64,000 bases of DNA, from the NCBI RefSeq assembly GCF_901709675.1, contig NC_051102.1, positions 3,145,912 through 3,209,911 on the forward strand. Reading direction: 5' to 3'. This DNA is from Syngnathus acus. Lineage: Eukaryota > Chordata > Actinopteri > Syngnathiformes > Syngnathidae. Within the stretch, counting starts at the first letter, position 1. Each line of letters opens with the position of its first letter. Shown in pieces: positions 50,206 through 61,465 of this stretch. Made by a program: the position numbers and the translations under genes. The notes beneath the pieces are model-generated. The model ran no database searches and was not told where the DNA came from. It saw only the letters and a program-made list of their open reading frames with translations.

Positions 50206-51454
50206 TAACAGGCTACATGTTATATAGCTTTCTATATACTCCCGATGAAGCTACTTTTTTTTTAATTTGATTTTTCACCAATTTTTTTTTTATGCTGAAA
50301 TTAAACATCGCCAATCGTCTGTGCGGCCCACCAATACATTACTCGCCCCCAGGCCATGAGATTTGTTTCAACAGTTGATTCTCTGAGCTGCTTACGAAAG
50401 CTTTCTCCTCTCGATGAATAAGCATGCAACTAAATACAGCGGCGGGCCTTTCTCAAAGAAATGGCTGCCTGGCATGCCCCTGTCCATAAAGGAAATAAAA
50501 CCTGTCAGACGCGGTTAAATGGTCCTTTAACGCTTTGCCAAACCCACAGCCGAACCGACAAGATAGCCTAAAGTATTTCTGAGCTCTTTCCGCTTGGCTG
50601 CGAGTCGATCAAAAGATGTTAGAGGCGCTCTGCAAAATTGCGTTAAGTTGCGAGGAAATACAAAGCAACGACTGTTTTGAACACCGCACGAGTGCCTCGC
50701 AGTCAAACTGGAACAGGCCCCCCTGCCAAATAAATGAAGTTGCCCAGCATTGACTCGCTAACATCTGATTTACTAATGTCTGTAATCGGATTACATGCTC
50801 CCGCTGTTAAATTCACTGAAAATCTCGTATCAAGGGCGCAATCCGCATTACCAGAAAACTCAAAATATATTACATCCATAATACTGCATGGATACAAATA
50901 CTATACGAAATTGGTAAAATATTGGTACTGTTAAATGCATACTACATGTCTAATGTCGCTAAAAAGAAAGCGATGACCAACCTAATGCTTACTTAACATT
51001 CCATTAGGTCATCAAACAGGCGCGTTTTCCTTTGCCTTGCATAAAGTAATTCAACAAGTTTCATATCGCTGGCAGTAGTGCGGTGTTCGAGACTTAAATT
51101 TGGATGCCTCTAAATCTGTCCGGTCAGCACCTGGCAGCAGTGAACAGCATTCAACAGCTCCCCACCCTGCTGTTGCGCGCCCACGTGCACACCTTGTCAA
51201 AATATTGGGCAATACTCTCGACTTTTAGTTCAATTGATATTTATAGGCCCGGTATGCATTGAAGCGATAATTTGAGGATTTCATTTGTCTTTTTGCAGCT
51301 CTCACCTCCGCTTTGGAAGACATGAGGTTTTTATTATGGGTGGACCCCGTCTATGATCTTTTTGACATTCTAAAGCTTCTAAAGATTCTGCTGCATGATG
51401 CACCGTTGTATTTGCTGGTCAATCAACAAAAACAAGACGCGTGGCTTAGTCATT

Positions 51455-51710
51455 GTTTTTATTTCTTTTTAAATTGGGTAGAAAAATAATTTGCCATCAG
51501 TATAAAAAATAAATATCCCATTTTTTGCAATTAAATTACAACATATATTAGTACAAATATTAAATACATGATTGCCAGTAGCTTGAATTAAAATAAAATA
51601 TAATACAAAAATGTATGTACAATGTACGTTATAGTTTTTACAATTCATCACCAGATTCACATAAATTATCCACTTCATGGTCTCCTCGTAAAATATTTTG
51701 TTTTGTCATA
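51455..51710 (-). other. ptf1a 3' UTR with polyadenylation signal
   Basis: TTTATT at 51458-51463 is AATAAA on the minus strand, about 250 nt after the ptf1a stop codon. The stretch is AT-rich and without genes. A second TTTATT lies near 51330. Confidence 0.55.
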
Positions 51711-52657
51711 TTAGGCCACCAAGCCGAGAGGAGGTTCGTTCTCTATATCCGTGAGGACCGATTTGTTGTGCAGTTTTCGGGGGTCTTCCGGGGTCCACAC
51801 CTTGGCTGTGCGGATAATATTCTGGTCCCGAAGTTTCTTCTCATCTGTCCAAGATAAAGAGTGACCAGCCAGAGGGGGTAGACCAAAGTCGGGGTCACTC
51901 GGGGAGGGAGACCCTAGGAAGAAAAAAAAAGAAAAAAAGACAGTGTTAACCATAATCAGCTAGGTGCGTTCATTTTAAGAGGAATCTTAACATACTGAAA
52001 TATGTTTAAAATGTTGGCGCCTGTTTAACAGGAAAACTTCTACTTACTTGTTCCCCTGTGGCAAATAATGACTTTCTTAGGTTGCACATGCGCGTCGCTG
52101 CCAGAGTTCCGGATGGGCAGGTCTGACTGCACCAGCTCAGCTAAGAAGTTGATGTAACCGATGGCCAAACGCAGTGTGTCCACTTTCGAAAGTCTCTTCT
52201 CGTAAGGCAAGGTGGGGATGTGTGAGCGCAGCCCCTCGAATGCGTCATTAATTGACTGCATCCTCCGCCTCTCCCTAATGTTGGCCGCCTGCCTGAGCTG
52301 CTGCATCTCCATGTCTGACCTCATCCTCCGCCGCCTTTTCAGCAGGGGCCCACCGTGAGGGGACAGTTCCGGGATACTGTCTGCGCAGCTGAAGGAGAGT
52401 GTGGACGAGGAAGAGGAGAAGGACAGGTTGCCAATGTCGTACTCGCCATCAGGACCGTGGCCGATTCTGTTGCTGCCCTCCTTGTTGTAATAGTCTTGAA
52501 AATGACTGGTGAAAAAATCGACGTCATCGTCCAAGAAGTCATCATTATCCAAGTTTCCGTCCCTCGAGGAATGGTCGGTGAAAAAGTCGTCATCGTTGAA
52601 ATACGGCGGGGAGGAGAAAGAGTCAAGTGCTGAGAAGGGGTCCAACACGCCGTCCAT
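51711..52657 (-). CDS. ptf1a: ptf1a, bHLH subunit of pancreas transcription factor 1
   Basis: Two exons, 52657-52048 and 51913-51711 (610 + 203 nt; 270 residues), joined within [14 protein letters not shown] by GT-AG borders. Residues 1-60 are acidic and aromatic. The basic region with [11 protein letters not shown] and the helix-loop-helix span about 122-175 ([19 protein letters not shown]). The C-terminal exon holds [11 protein letters not shown] and [10 protein letters not shown], the tryptophan motifs through which PTF1A binds RBPJ or RBPJL. PTF1A pairs with an E-protein and RBPJ/RBPJL to activate pancreatic acinar genes, and specifies GABAergic fates in cerebellum, dorsal spinal cord and retina. 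Length is close to the zebrafish protein (about 265). The start is the only ATG ahead of [14 protein letters not shown] and follows the TATA box by about 130 nt. Single intron as in other vertebrates. Confidence 0.97.
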
Positions 52658-52788
52658 CTTTGCTGTTTGTCCACTTGCTGCCGAAACAATGGCACTTTGT
52701 TCTGTCTTTTATTGACTCGGTGCTCCGTGGTCGCCTCTCACGTCACCACTTAACTTTTAGATGGAGATCAGGCGCGCACGCGAGGTGC

Positions 52789-52795
52789 CTTTATA
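52789..52795 (-). promoter_or_regulatory. ptf1a: ptf1a TATA box
   Basis: CTTTATA on the plus strand is TATAAAG on the coding strand, 132-138 nt before the ptf1a start codon. It predicts transcription start near 52760 and a 5' UTR of about 100 nt. Confidence 0.6.
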
Positions 52796-52833
52796 GCGAC
52801 ATCCGCAGTCGCGTGCCGCTCGCTCAAAGCGCC

Positions 52834-52843
52834 AACCAATCAG
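52834..52843 (+). promoter_or_regulatory. ptf1a: CCAAT box (NF-Y type) of ptf1a promoter
   Basis: AACCAATCAG on the plus strand lies about 40 bp upstream of the TATA box, a normal NF-Y distance. It is inverted relative to the gene, which NF-Y tolerates. Confidence 0.5.
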
Positions 52844-53063
52844 AGTTTTGTCCGCGAATCGCACCTCGTGATAATCCATTGCAAGACCACGCCCACTCCC
52901 CCCTACTGTGGCTCAACATGCTCCAGTCAGCCAACAAAACTGCTGTCAAGTGGCCTCGTGCACAGAATTTGAATTACATTAATACAAACTGAATCCATTT
53001 CATAAGTCACAATTCAATTTTTCTCTTTTAGTTCAATTATGAAAGAGCAAATTTGTATTTTGT

Positions 53064-53215
53064 TGATAGATGGATATGGATGGATGACTAGACAGACCGA
53101 CAAACTGACAGATATAGATGGAGTGATAGACAAGATAGACAAATAGACAGACCGACAAACTGACATACGTATATAGATGGATAGATGTGATGGACAAGAT
53201 AGACAAATGGACAGG
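53064..53215. repeat. imperfect GATA/GACA-type minisatellite
   Basis: Two units of about 60 bp, each opening with GACAGACCGACAAACTGACA and closing with ACAAGATAGACAAAT, plus a partial leading unit with ATGGATGGATG. It lies about 300 bp upstream of the ptf1a promoter. Confidence 0.75.
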
Positions 53216-53699
53216 ACACATGAAGAAAATTCGATGGCATTGTTTTGCTTTCTGCGGACCTACATTGGTTTAAACCGCAAATCAATCAACGTATAGAATT
53301 AAAGGGAGCGCGAACACGCGCACGTGTTGCTGCATAAAGTAAAAGGTCTTCGGCCCCTGCCGGTTGAGCACATCCACCCGTGATCTCAAGAGCCCTCAGC
53401 TCACTCATTTATTTAGCAGTAAGTGGGAAGCACTGCAGTCATAAATACACGCACTAGCAGAGTGGTCGATGCGCCACTTGTGCCGGCCAGTGAGGTTTTG
53501 ATTGGGAGAACTGGTTGACAAATAAAAGCACAGTGGTGGCCCCGGGGCGCGCGCCTCCCTGACACTTCGCGCAACAAATTAATGCTCCCCGGTATACCGA
53601 GAGGACACTGCCCACCGGTCTGGCTCTCTAAGTACTCATCTATTCAAGCTATTCAATGAAAGGAGTCACTTTGTTCTGGGGAGAAAATAGACCTTTGAA

Positions 53700-53745
53700 G
53701 TAGGGTGTATGTGTGTGCGCGCGCGCGCCCCACGCGTGCTATTGG
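53700..53745. repeat. GT/GC alternating tract
   Basis: GTATGTGTGTGCGCGCGCGC runs into CCCACGCGTGC, an alternating purine-pyrimidine stretch about 40 bp from the candidate PTF1 site. Confidence 0.7.
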
Positions 53746-53780
53746 TGGTGCGCCTGAAAGCCGCAACCCAAACAGCGGCC

Positions 53781-53799
53781 GTGGGAAGAAGGCCACTTG
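53781..53799 (-). promoter_or_regulatory. candidate PTF1 (E-box plus TC-box) autoregulatory site
   Basis: Plus strand GTGGGAAGAAGGCCACTTG; read on the minus strand it is CAAGTG, six bases, TTCCCAC. That is an E-box followed about one helical turn later by an RBPJ-type box, in the order and orientation known for PTF1 sites. It lies about 1.0 kb upstream of the predicted ptf1a start site. A lone RBPJ-type GTGGGAA is at 53423-53429. Function is inferred. Confidence 0.45.
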
Positions 53800-53949
53800 C
53801 GCGCTATCGCCAAATGCAACATGTCGCGTCATAGACGAGACTTGTGCTTCTGTCTTCATGATGAAGCTGTAGCTCATGCCACACAAACAGACGGACACAC
53901 AATGAACACGCAACCTGGCAGGCACCAAACAGGTGCTGAACACAGCCAC

Positions 53950-56900
53950 GCTGGCCCATTCGTCATGTAGCGATCACATTGACAAATTCACATTCATCTT
54001 GTAAATTCTGCCCCAAATTAGTCAAATTAAAATATGTGTGCATACTTCACGGTGCATTTGATAGTTTTGATATAACATTTATGTAAGGCTATCAATATTT
54101 GGCGTATCAACGTATTTCAACAATTGCACAACACAACTACAGAACAAATTATAAAATGTTATTTTGTTTTTTAATAATAGGGCTTTGTTCTGAAGCAATT
54201 TTGGTTGCAACATGCAACAGCTTTCATGATTTTGACAGCACATCAGACAAGTCACTGGCTTGAGTTTAATAATAATAATAATCAACTAAGCCACATTGTA
54301 CAATTTACTTCAAGATGGTTTTAATGGACTTTTCCAACATTTTCATTTGAAGCTGACAGCGGCAACCGCAATTTTTTTTAATAGTTTTAGCTTAAACGTG
54401 AGGTGTAAACTGTAAAGGCATAAATAATTCTTATCCATATAGCATATGCATGAGGCTCAATTATTCTAAACTCAAATGAGCACCGACCGGATTTGATCTC
54501 ATGGTGACAAGTTAAAGCACTTGTTTGCAGTAGTCTCACGTTGGGCCATTTATATGGCTGTGCGTGTGTATACACCGCCCTTCCCTTTGCTCGCGGTAAT
54601 TTGAACCGTGCAAGTTTTTAACGCGGCGTGACCGAGCGCTCCACGCACCTCATTGATGAGCGTGCTGCCATTCTGATGGAGCAGACCTGCACAAACAGAA
54701 CAAGTGTTTCGGTTCCCATGCAGCCCCTCGCTCTGCAGCATGCACCAAGCAGGACGCTGCATTTAAAACCGGCCACGTCGCTGCGGGTGAGCATTTTGGG
54801 GTTACGGCGCGCACGCTCACACACACATACACTGAAGAGTTAAAATTAGTCCACTAACGAGATTTTGCGCGTGTTTAGAATTGAATAACAATAACATGAA
54901 CACACTGTTTATTATTACACACTAATAGTGTAGTATAATATGAAACGTTTTTGGCCTGTGCAAATTTAATTTTGTTTAAAAAAAACATTGTTAAAATAAT
55001 TATTTTGAAAATGCAAGTGGGCTATTCATAAAAAAGCAATTTAAAGATAGACATTATGTGTGGATATAGTTACCTCCTCCAGTATTACTTTTTGTTTTTG
55101 GAATGTTTTCTTGTTTTCAAGAAAATGTGATTTTTGCTAACCTGTTGATCGGATTTGCATATAGGTTATAAATTATGACATGATAATTTTCCTATTTTTC
55201 AAAACAATGTGTTCTTGTACCTGTTGATATAGTATATTTTTTAAGGGGTGGAATTGCATTGACGTAAACACAAACGTCAACTGCATGTCACTTTTCATAA
55301 AGAGATTTCGCACAGACTTTATACACTGTTTTATATTTATAAAATTTAAAAAAAAAGTTGCATGACGCTGTGTTTATGTGCATCCCGCGAGTCCAGAAGG
55401 AGTAGGATAGAAAAGGAAATCCAGAAAGTGAACTACAGCAGACAAACGTGTGGAATTAGATCTGCATGGCGATAATCCCACAGAGCGATTCAACAATAAT
55501 CCTTCTATAATCCGGGGTTACATGGGATTATCCATCTGGGTGACTATATAACAAATTGAGGAGATTTCAACGACAGATATAGCTAAACAAGTTGATTAGA
55601 TGTATCTAAAACCTTTAACTTTTGCTTTGTTTTGACTGCCATGCCTACAGGTTAATCCTGCAGTATTTTTGAAATAACCAAAGGTGTCCTTTCTCCAGTT
55701 AGAGGAATGATTTTGTTGTCATCTGCAGAATATGAGAAAAAATATAATAATAATAAAAATAATAAATCCAGTTTCGGTCTTGCCTTATGTTAGCCCCCTT
55801 CTCTCTTGCTCTCTCTCTCTCCCTCTCTGTCGCGCACGCAGTCACGCGCACGCACCCACGCACACACGCTGTTTAAAGCAGGTCACAGTTAGTCTGGGTT
55901 GGAGTAAAACTGTGCTACCACACCAGGGAGGCCTGGGAAATGTGACACTTGGTGCTTGGTTATGGATAGATATACAGACAGATGCACAGATGTTGGAAAG
56001 CTAACAATTAATTATGCAGACTAATATCCAGCTAAAAGTGTTTACATGTAAAACATTTTTGAGGATACGTATCAATAACTACTTTGAGTAGAGCACAGAC
56101 CTCTACCAATATTGAAATTTTAATAAATGTGAAAACATTTAATAGAACTTGGTATTTGGGCTTGCTCGTCCATGAGCTTGTTAGCAGGCGGGCAATGCCA
56201 ATATAATTCTGCGTATTAGACAGTTCTAATTGTATCATATTAATTAACACACGTTAAAATGGAAAAGAGTAATGCACCTTTTACCTGTTTGTTACCTCAA
56301 AGTATCTGATGAAATATATAGTAATTGGTTATTGACATGGAATTGGTTGTTCCAAATGACTTTGCAGTTTTTCTGTATTGTTTTGTTTTACTTTTAGTTA
56401 GTGTAGACCGGCTGTGATCAAGTTTTACTTTACACATACTGTTAAAAAAGGCGGCAAAAATAAAGCTACAGCGTATGTTGTCATATTTGTACATTGAAAA
56501 CAAAGTGTCTTGACAAAGTTGATATTTACAATTGCAGTGTTATACTGTAGATCCAACAATCTTGACATCATTGTATTGCCTTCACAAAATTATATACTGT
56601 ACATTGATATATATATATATATATATACATTATTATTGTTTTTTTTGGGGGGTGGCGGGTTATTTTATTAGTATGTGTTTCTCCATATAGTGTAAATCAT
56701 GTCTTCATTTCAATTGTTTTGGCATTATTGTGTATGATTTTCTAATTTTTTTATCAGTCCCTTGGCAAAAACATGGATGAAAAAAAACCTACAATCTTCA
56801 TGACAAAACAGAGAAACATTCCCATTTGTCAGTTAAATATTTACAACTACCTCATTACTGATCAGTGTCAATTTTGTGAAAATCGCGATACTCTGTTTAC

Positions 56901-57060
56901 TTTTCAAACAAATGTCAGTCATGAAGAGACCAAAGTATCTATCTTCCCCTCCTTTACACTCCAGCATGAAAGGCATAAACACCACAGCATTGACCTCTAT
57001 GATAATCCGACAATGACCTATGAGGTGGGGTGGGAGGGGGTAGTGTCCTTCTTGCCTTTA
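53950..57060. other. upstream intergenic DNA of ptf1a
   Basis: AT-rich, without recognisable exons. It contains CA/CG-rich patches at about 54560 and 54800-54830, a CT tract at about 55800-55830 and (AT)n at about 56610. No transcript evidence can be read from the sequence. Confidence 0.5.
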
Positions 57061-57079
57061 CTGTGTACGTGAATATATG

Positions 57080-57270
57080 GGTGGGTTTTGGGGGTGGCAG
57101 TGGTGATGGTAATTGACTCATCTGTTGCTGGCTCTAATTGATTTGGGCGTTAATCTGATGGATCTTGTCTAAGAGTTAGGCTAATATATAAGGAGACTGG
57201 AGAGAGTCGAACTCTGCCTTGGGGCTGTTGATGGCTGCAGGGAGGATTGGAGAAGATTAACAAGAGAGTG
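57080..57270. promoter_or_regulatory. candidate upstream regulatory block with paired TAATTG
   Basis: TAATTG at 57110-57115 and 57135-57140 (PDX1-type cores), with GCGTTAATCTGATGGATC just after, in mixed-composition DNA about 4.4 kb upstream of the ptf1a start codon. Inferred from motif content and from its contrast with surrounding AT-rich DNA. Confidence 0.35.
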
Positions 57271-58604
57271 TCCTCATAGACAAACTGCTGTCTGATAAGA
57301 ACTAAATTCAGTCAAAAAAGAAGCTAATTTATTTTAAAACTCAAATTACTGAAAGAAGGCAGGTATTAGTAAGAAAAAATGTTTTACTCTCTGAAGATGT
57401 ATTTATTATACGTATATATGGCAGAAATTTTGGTAGATCTTAGCAAGAATCGTGGAAGTTAATGCACAAGATTTGCTTTCAGGGGCAACATAAAATGAAG
57501 TGCCTAAGTTTGATATCTACGCAATATCTTTTCTTTGTTATACGTTGAAAGTGGGTTTAAGAAAAATGGCAAATCATTATATTAGCAATATCAACTATTG
57601 CAGTTGATGCTCTGTGTGGCGGTTATTCAGTCACTTGCATGTTTCTTGTGATGTTTCTTTTTTTTAAATAAGGAAAGCCAGGGCATGCTTTAACAGAGTA
57701 TTTGTTGAGAGGTTAAGGCTATTGACCAATGAAAAACATTTGATTTATACTTCTACAAATCCATATCGGATTTGTGCGTGTAATACATGAAATCAAAATG
57801 CAGTCATAAATTATATAATAATCATAAAAAAGGAAAAACAACAAAAACGAGACCAGAAACAGACAACCTTCAGCTGACTAGTGGTAATTTCCTGCTGTAC
57901 GCTTGAACTTTTATCTGTTGGTAAATTAATGCCCTCTTGTGGTGCAAAAAGGAACTGCTGGTATTTACCACCAGCAGATGCTCAGCTGTTTCTATAGGGC
58001 GCATTAATATTTTCAATAACACAGCATCCAACTATTCCAAAACTAGTTTTAACAATAAAGCAATGAGGTAAATGGGTTAATTTTCTTAACGCATGCTTAA
58101 AATATTCAGATTTGTGAAACTACAGTTACCCAGCTATAAAACAAAGTAGAATCAATTTTTGTATAACACAACTTACCTAAACACATCGCCTGCCATTTTG
58201 TAGCAGGAGGAATTCTTTCAGGATCCTGCACAGTTCCATCGTCAAAACCATCTTGACGTCAGCATGAGGTCATTGAAACAGGTCCCCGTGATGTTGGCAA
58301 AGACTGAAGAAAATGACTTAAAACTAGAAAAGACTAAACTGAATGATGCAAACACTGCAAAATTGCTTCTTGTAATGTCTGGTGAGCATAATGTGCATGG
58401 TCATACTCCCTAAAGCAATGTGTCATGCAGAACCAAAGCCCAGAGCAGAATCAAAATGGTCCAACCAGCACTGAGAGGAGAGAAGGAACTAAATACAAAC
58501 AGACTGATGCAACAACAAGGAACACCTGGACAAGACGCAAATGGTTGGAGAGAGCTGATTGGCTAACAGAAGGGATAGGGAATCTGAGCACAGGTGGACA
58601 TTTA
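57271..58604. other. spacer, nothing gene-like seen
   Basis: AT-rich intergenic DNA between the upstream block and hAT-like copy 7. Open frames here lack splice signals and family matches. Confidence 0.5.
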
Positions 58605-58612
58605 GACTATGT

Positions 58613-58928
58613 CACAGGTCTCAAACTTAAGGCTTGGGGGCCAGATACGGCCCGCCACATCATTTTATGTGGCCCACGAAGACAAATTGTGCATCAGATT
58701 CGTGTGTCATTACTAGAATTGCAAATTGTCTTCACTTTTAGTAATATATATTTTTTAAATATTTGACCAGTTTTTACTCGTCTGATTTGAGAACGAGTTA
58801 TTTGTCAGTTAGTTTTGTAGCTTTTACTGCATATAATATGAGGTGCTCATACATTTATTTGGGTTGACAGTCATAATGGCCCTCCGAAAGAAGCTATGAC
58901 TACGAAAAAAATGAGTTTGACACCCCTG
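58613..58928 (+). mobile_element. hAT-like element, copy 7
   Basis: Begins CACAGGTCTCAAACTTAAGG and ends GAGTTTGACACCCCTG. Flanks GACTATGT (58605-58612) and GACTATAT (58929-58936) match at 7 of 8 positions. The block ATGCGGCCCGC near the right end is deleted. Confidence 0.85.
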
Positions 58929-59074
58929 GACTATATGTTTCTTTGTTAGACATAAGGCCATTACGTTGAAATTATATGGGCAGGAATTAGAATAAATTTA
59001 ATTTGTAAGATTTTTGAGTGTATGGTTTGACGAGACACTTACCTGGAAACAGCAAACAAAGGTATTATTATTAT

Positions 59075-61465
59075 TATTTTTTTTTTATATCTTTATTTCG
59101 AACATCCAAAACAAAAATTATAATTTTGTGTTATAATCATTGCAATAATAACTACCAGTAGATGTCTCAATAATCAAAGAACAAGTCGTCTTTGATAATT
59201 TTATTACAGTTTCATTAATAGTTATGGACATGTAATAATGTCTTTACAATATAATCTAGGATCAGAAGAGCATGACAGATCACGGAACAAAACCTCATCA
59301 TTATAAATAAAGAAATATATAAATTAGAGCATGAGTAAACCAATACATGTTTTCAACTTGAATATAGTACAAACAAGTACTAATATTGTGTCTGCATGCG
59401 TTATTAATCATTCTTAATCATGTCCTGTACAAACACACAGTTGATTGCAAGTACAAGTAGAGTTCATAAAAATGATGATGGGGCTACTAGACTGCTAAAA
59501 AAAAGGCCTAACATAGAAAACAAGTGACTCGGGAAGCACTTGAAGGAAATCACATTCACATTCAAACAATAAATCTTCCAGATATTGCGGCACTCTATAC
59601 AAATGGAACGCAATCACACTTGATAACACCCGCCCGCCCACACGCGCAGAGTTTGAGGAACAGATCATCATCATATCTCGGGATCAAATCTTACAGCTCT
59701 TCCTGAGGAAAAAGTCATTGAGTTTGTTCACACAAACCACTGGCAGGATTTAAGGGTTTTCAGCAGCAACAGAGAACTTTGCAGACATTAAAAGTCTGAC
59801 ACATTTAGACTTTTTTTTTTTTAAGAAAAAAAAACAAAACATACAAATCGGGAAAATCTCAAATCCCTTTCCATTCCCTTTTATTTCACCGAAGTTACTT
59901 ACAGTAGATGCAATGTACATTGATTTTTTTACTATTATATGGCACTAATCAGGCAGTCATAATTCTTCTAATTTAATATTCAAGAAATGGCTCAGGTGTT
60001 TTACAATACATTTCTATTTTTTTCCAGTCAAAACACTGAAAACGTATGATGCAACCATTACGTCCTTCCATTCATTGACATACATCATTTCCTTAGACAT
60101 AACTTGCTACTGGAACACTGAAGACAGATTTCCTTGAAAATGAAAAGAAAAACATTGAACAAAAAATATAACAAATCAACAAGAACAAAAATATATTTGC
60201 ATTTATATGGCCCTTTCTTTTTTACAAATGTTATTTCACATTGAATATGGCTCACTGTCATTATCACTTCAACTCAGAGGTAATTAGATGCTGTACAAAA
60301 TTACCCCAACATATAGGATATTTTTTTACAAATTACAAAATAAATACAATATACCTTCATTAGAAATCACACATTATCACCATAATCATACAATAATCTG
60401 TAGTACAGTATTTAATGCTTATACAGTTGATACATTTTATGATACATTTTGGCATAGCCATAAAAAGCATCATCACAGACAATATACAATATTATCGTAG
60501 AAATCACGCGATGATTCAGTGGTGCAGAATGAAAGTGACCCATCTCAGGAATTCTTTGGGTTTAATGTTTAAAAAGCCTGGCAATTAGATATAAAAGACA
60601 AATCAGCTTATCATTTAACTGACAATTGAATTGAAAAACTTCAGTCTTCACACCTTTTGAACAAACCAAACTGTGTAGCCTTTTTTTTTTTTTTGCATTA
60701 ACAGGAACTTCAGATCAGCGGCATCTTGCAGAGCCAAGCCAGGTACGTAAACACATCTGACATAACATCGACATGGCATTTTCTCAACTAGTGGCAAATG
60801 TGGCATTATTTTATGAGATGATGTGAGTTATACAGTGGGGTGGAGCCATACGGTCTATAGTACAAAACTATACAAAAGAAAAAATACAGCAGGCTAAAAC
60901 AAACAAAAAAAAGGTCTGATCACAATTTCCTTCAATTAATCAGGAAAAAATATAGTGTTGTCTTATGTAATGTTTTTATCGTCTTGTCACTTCTTGTCTT
61001 ATTTTGAAATCCCGACTCCGCTAATTCCAAGACACTTGCCTTTCCTCTTGTGTCATCAGTAGTCCACTTTGTTCATACTAACCAGCAGATATATATAATC
61101 TGATGCAAGTGTTTGTTTTGGGACTGAAAATAGGGCGATACCATTATGTTTTCTTCAGAATTTAGTAATTCCGTATTTTATTTGTTCTGCTTGCTTTGTA
61201 ACTGGTTGACAACCACCACATTTTTTTTTTATGTCTATTAGTGCTTCTTAAAGACAGAAAAAAAGTAATTATAGTTCCAGTCTAGCATATCAGTCATGGC
61301 TTCATAAAATAAATAAATAAATCACACACTTGAGGCCTTGGAGTAGTAGCGTTCTTCAGGTTTGGATAAGTCTTAATAAACCGCTGGCTTTATACGCAAT
61401 AATTGACATGTAAACAATATGTAATGTTGTGTATGGTGTAGGGACTCTACTGCTCAGGAATGTCC
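59075..61465 (-). other. probable 3' UTR of the DLGAP gene
   Basis: The 2.4 kb after the DLGAP stop codon has no gene. TTTATT at 59092-59097 (AATAAA on the minus strand) followed by an A-rich stretch is a candidate end. The words there (GTTCGAAATAAAGATAT) also resemble the tail of dispersed fish retroelements, so this end may be fortuitous. Long 3' UTRs are usual for DLGAP mRNAs. Confidence 0.4.

Larger units (their letters stand above)
39816..51457. other. gene-poor DNA between copy B and ptf1a
   Basis: No splice-bounded coding exon was recognised. The right half (about 47.4-51.3 kb) is less AT-rich and has open frames on both strands, none matching a family I know. The most notable are 48852-49289 (plus) and overlapping minus-strand frames. 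Such composition beside a developmental transcription factor gene is more typical of conserved regulatory DNA than of genes. (CATC)n lies at 42680-42824. Confidence 0.5.

Noticed and set aside
58425-58766. 113-codon open frame on the plus strand
   Set aside because: Its second half reads through hAT-like copy 7, and the first half has no family match or splice support.
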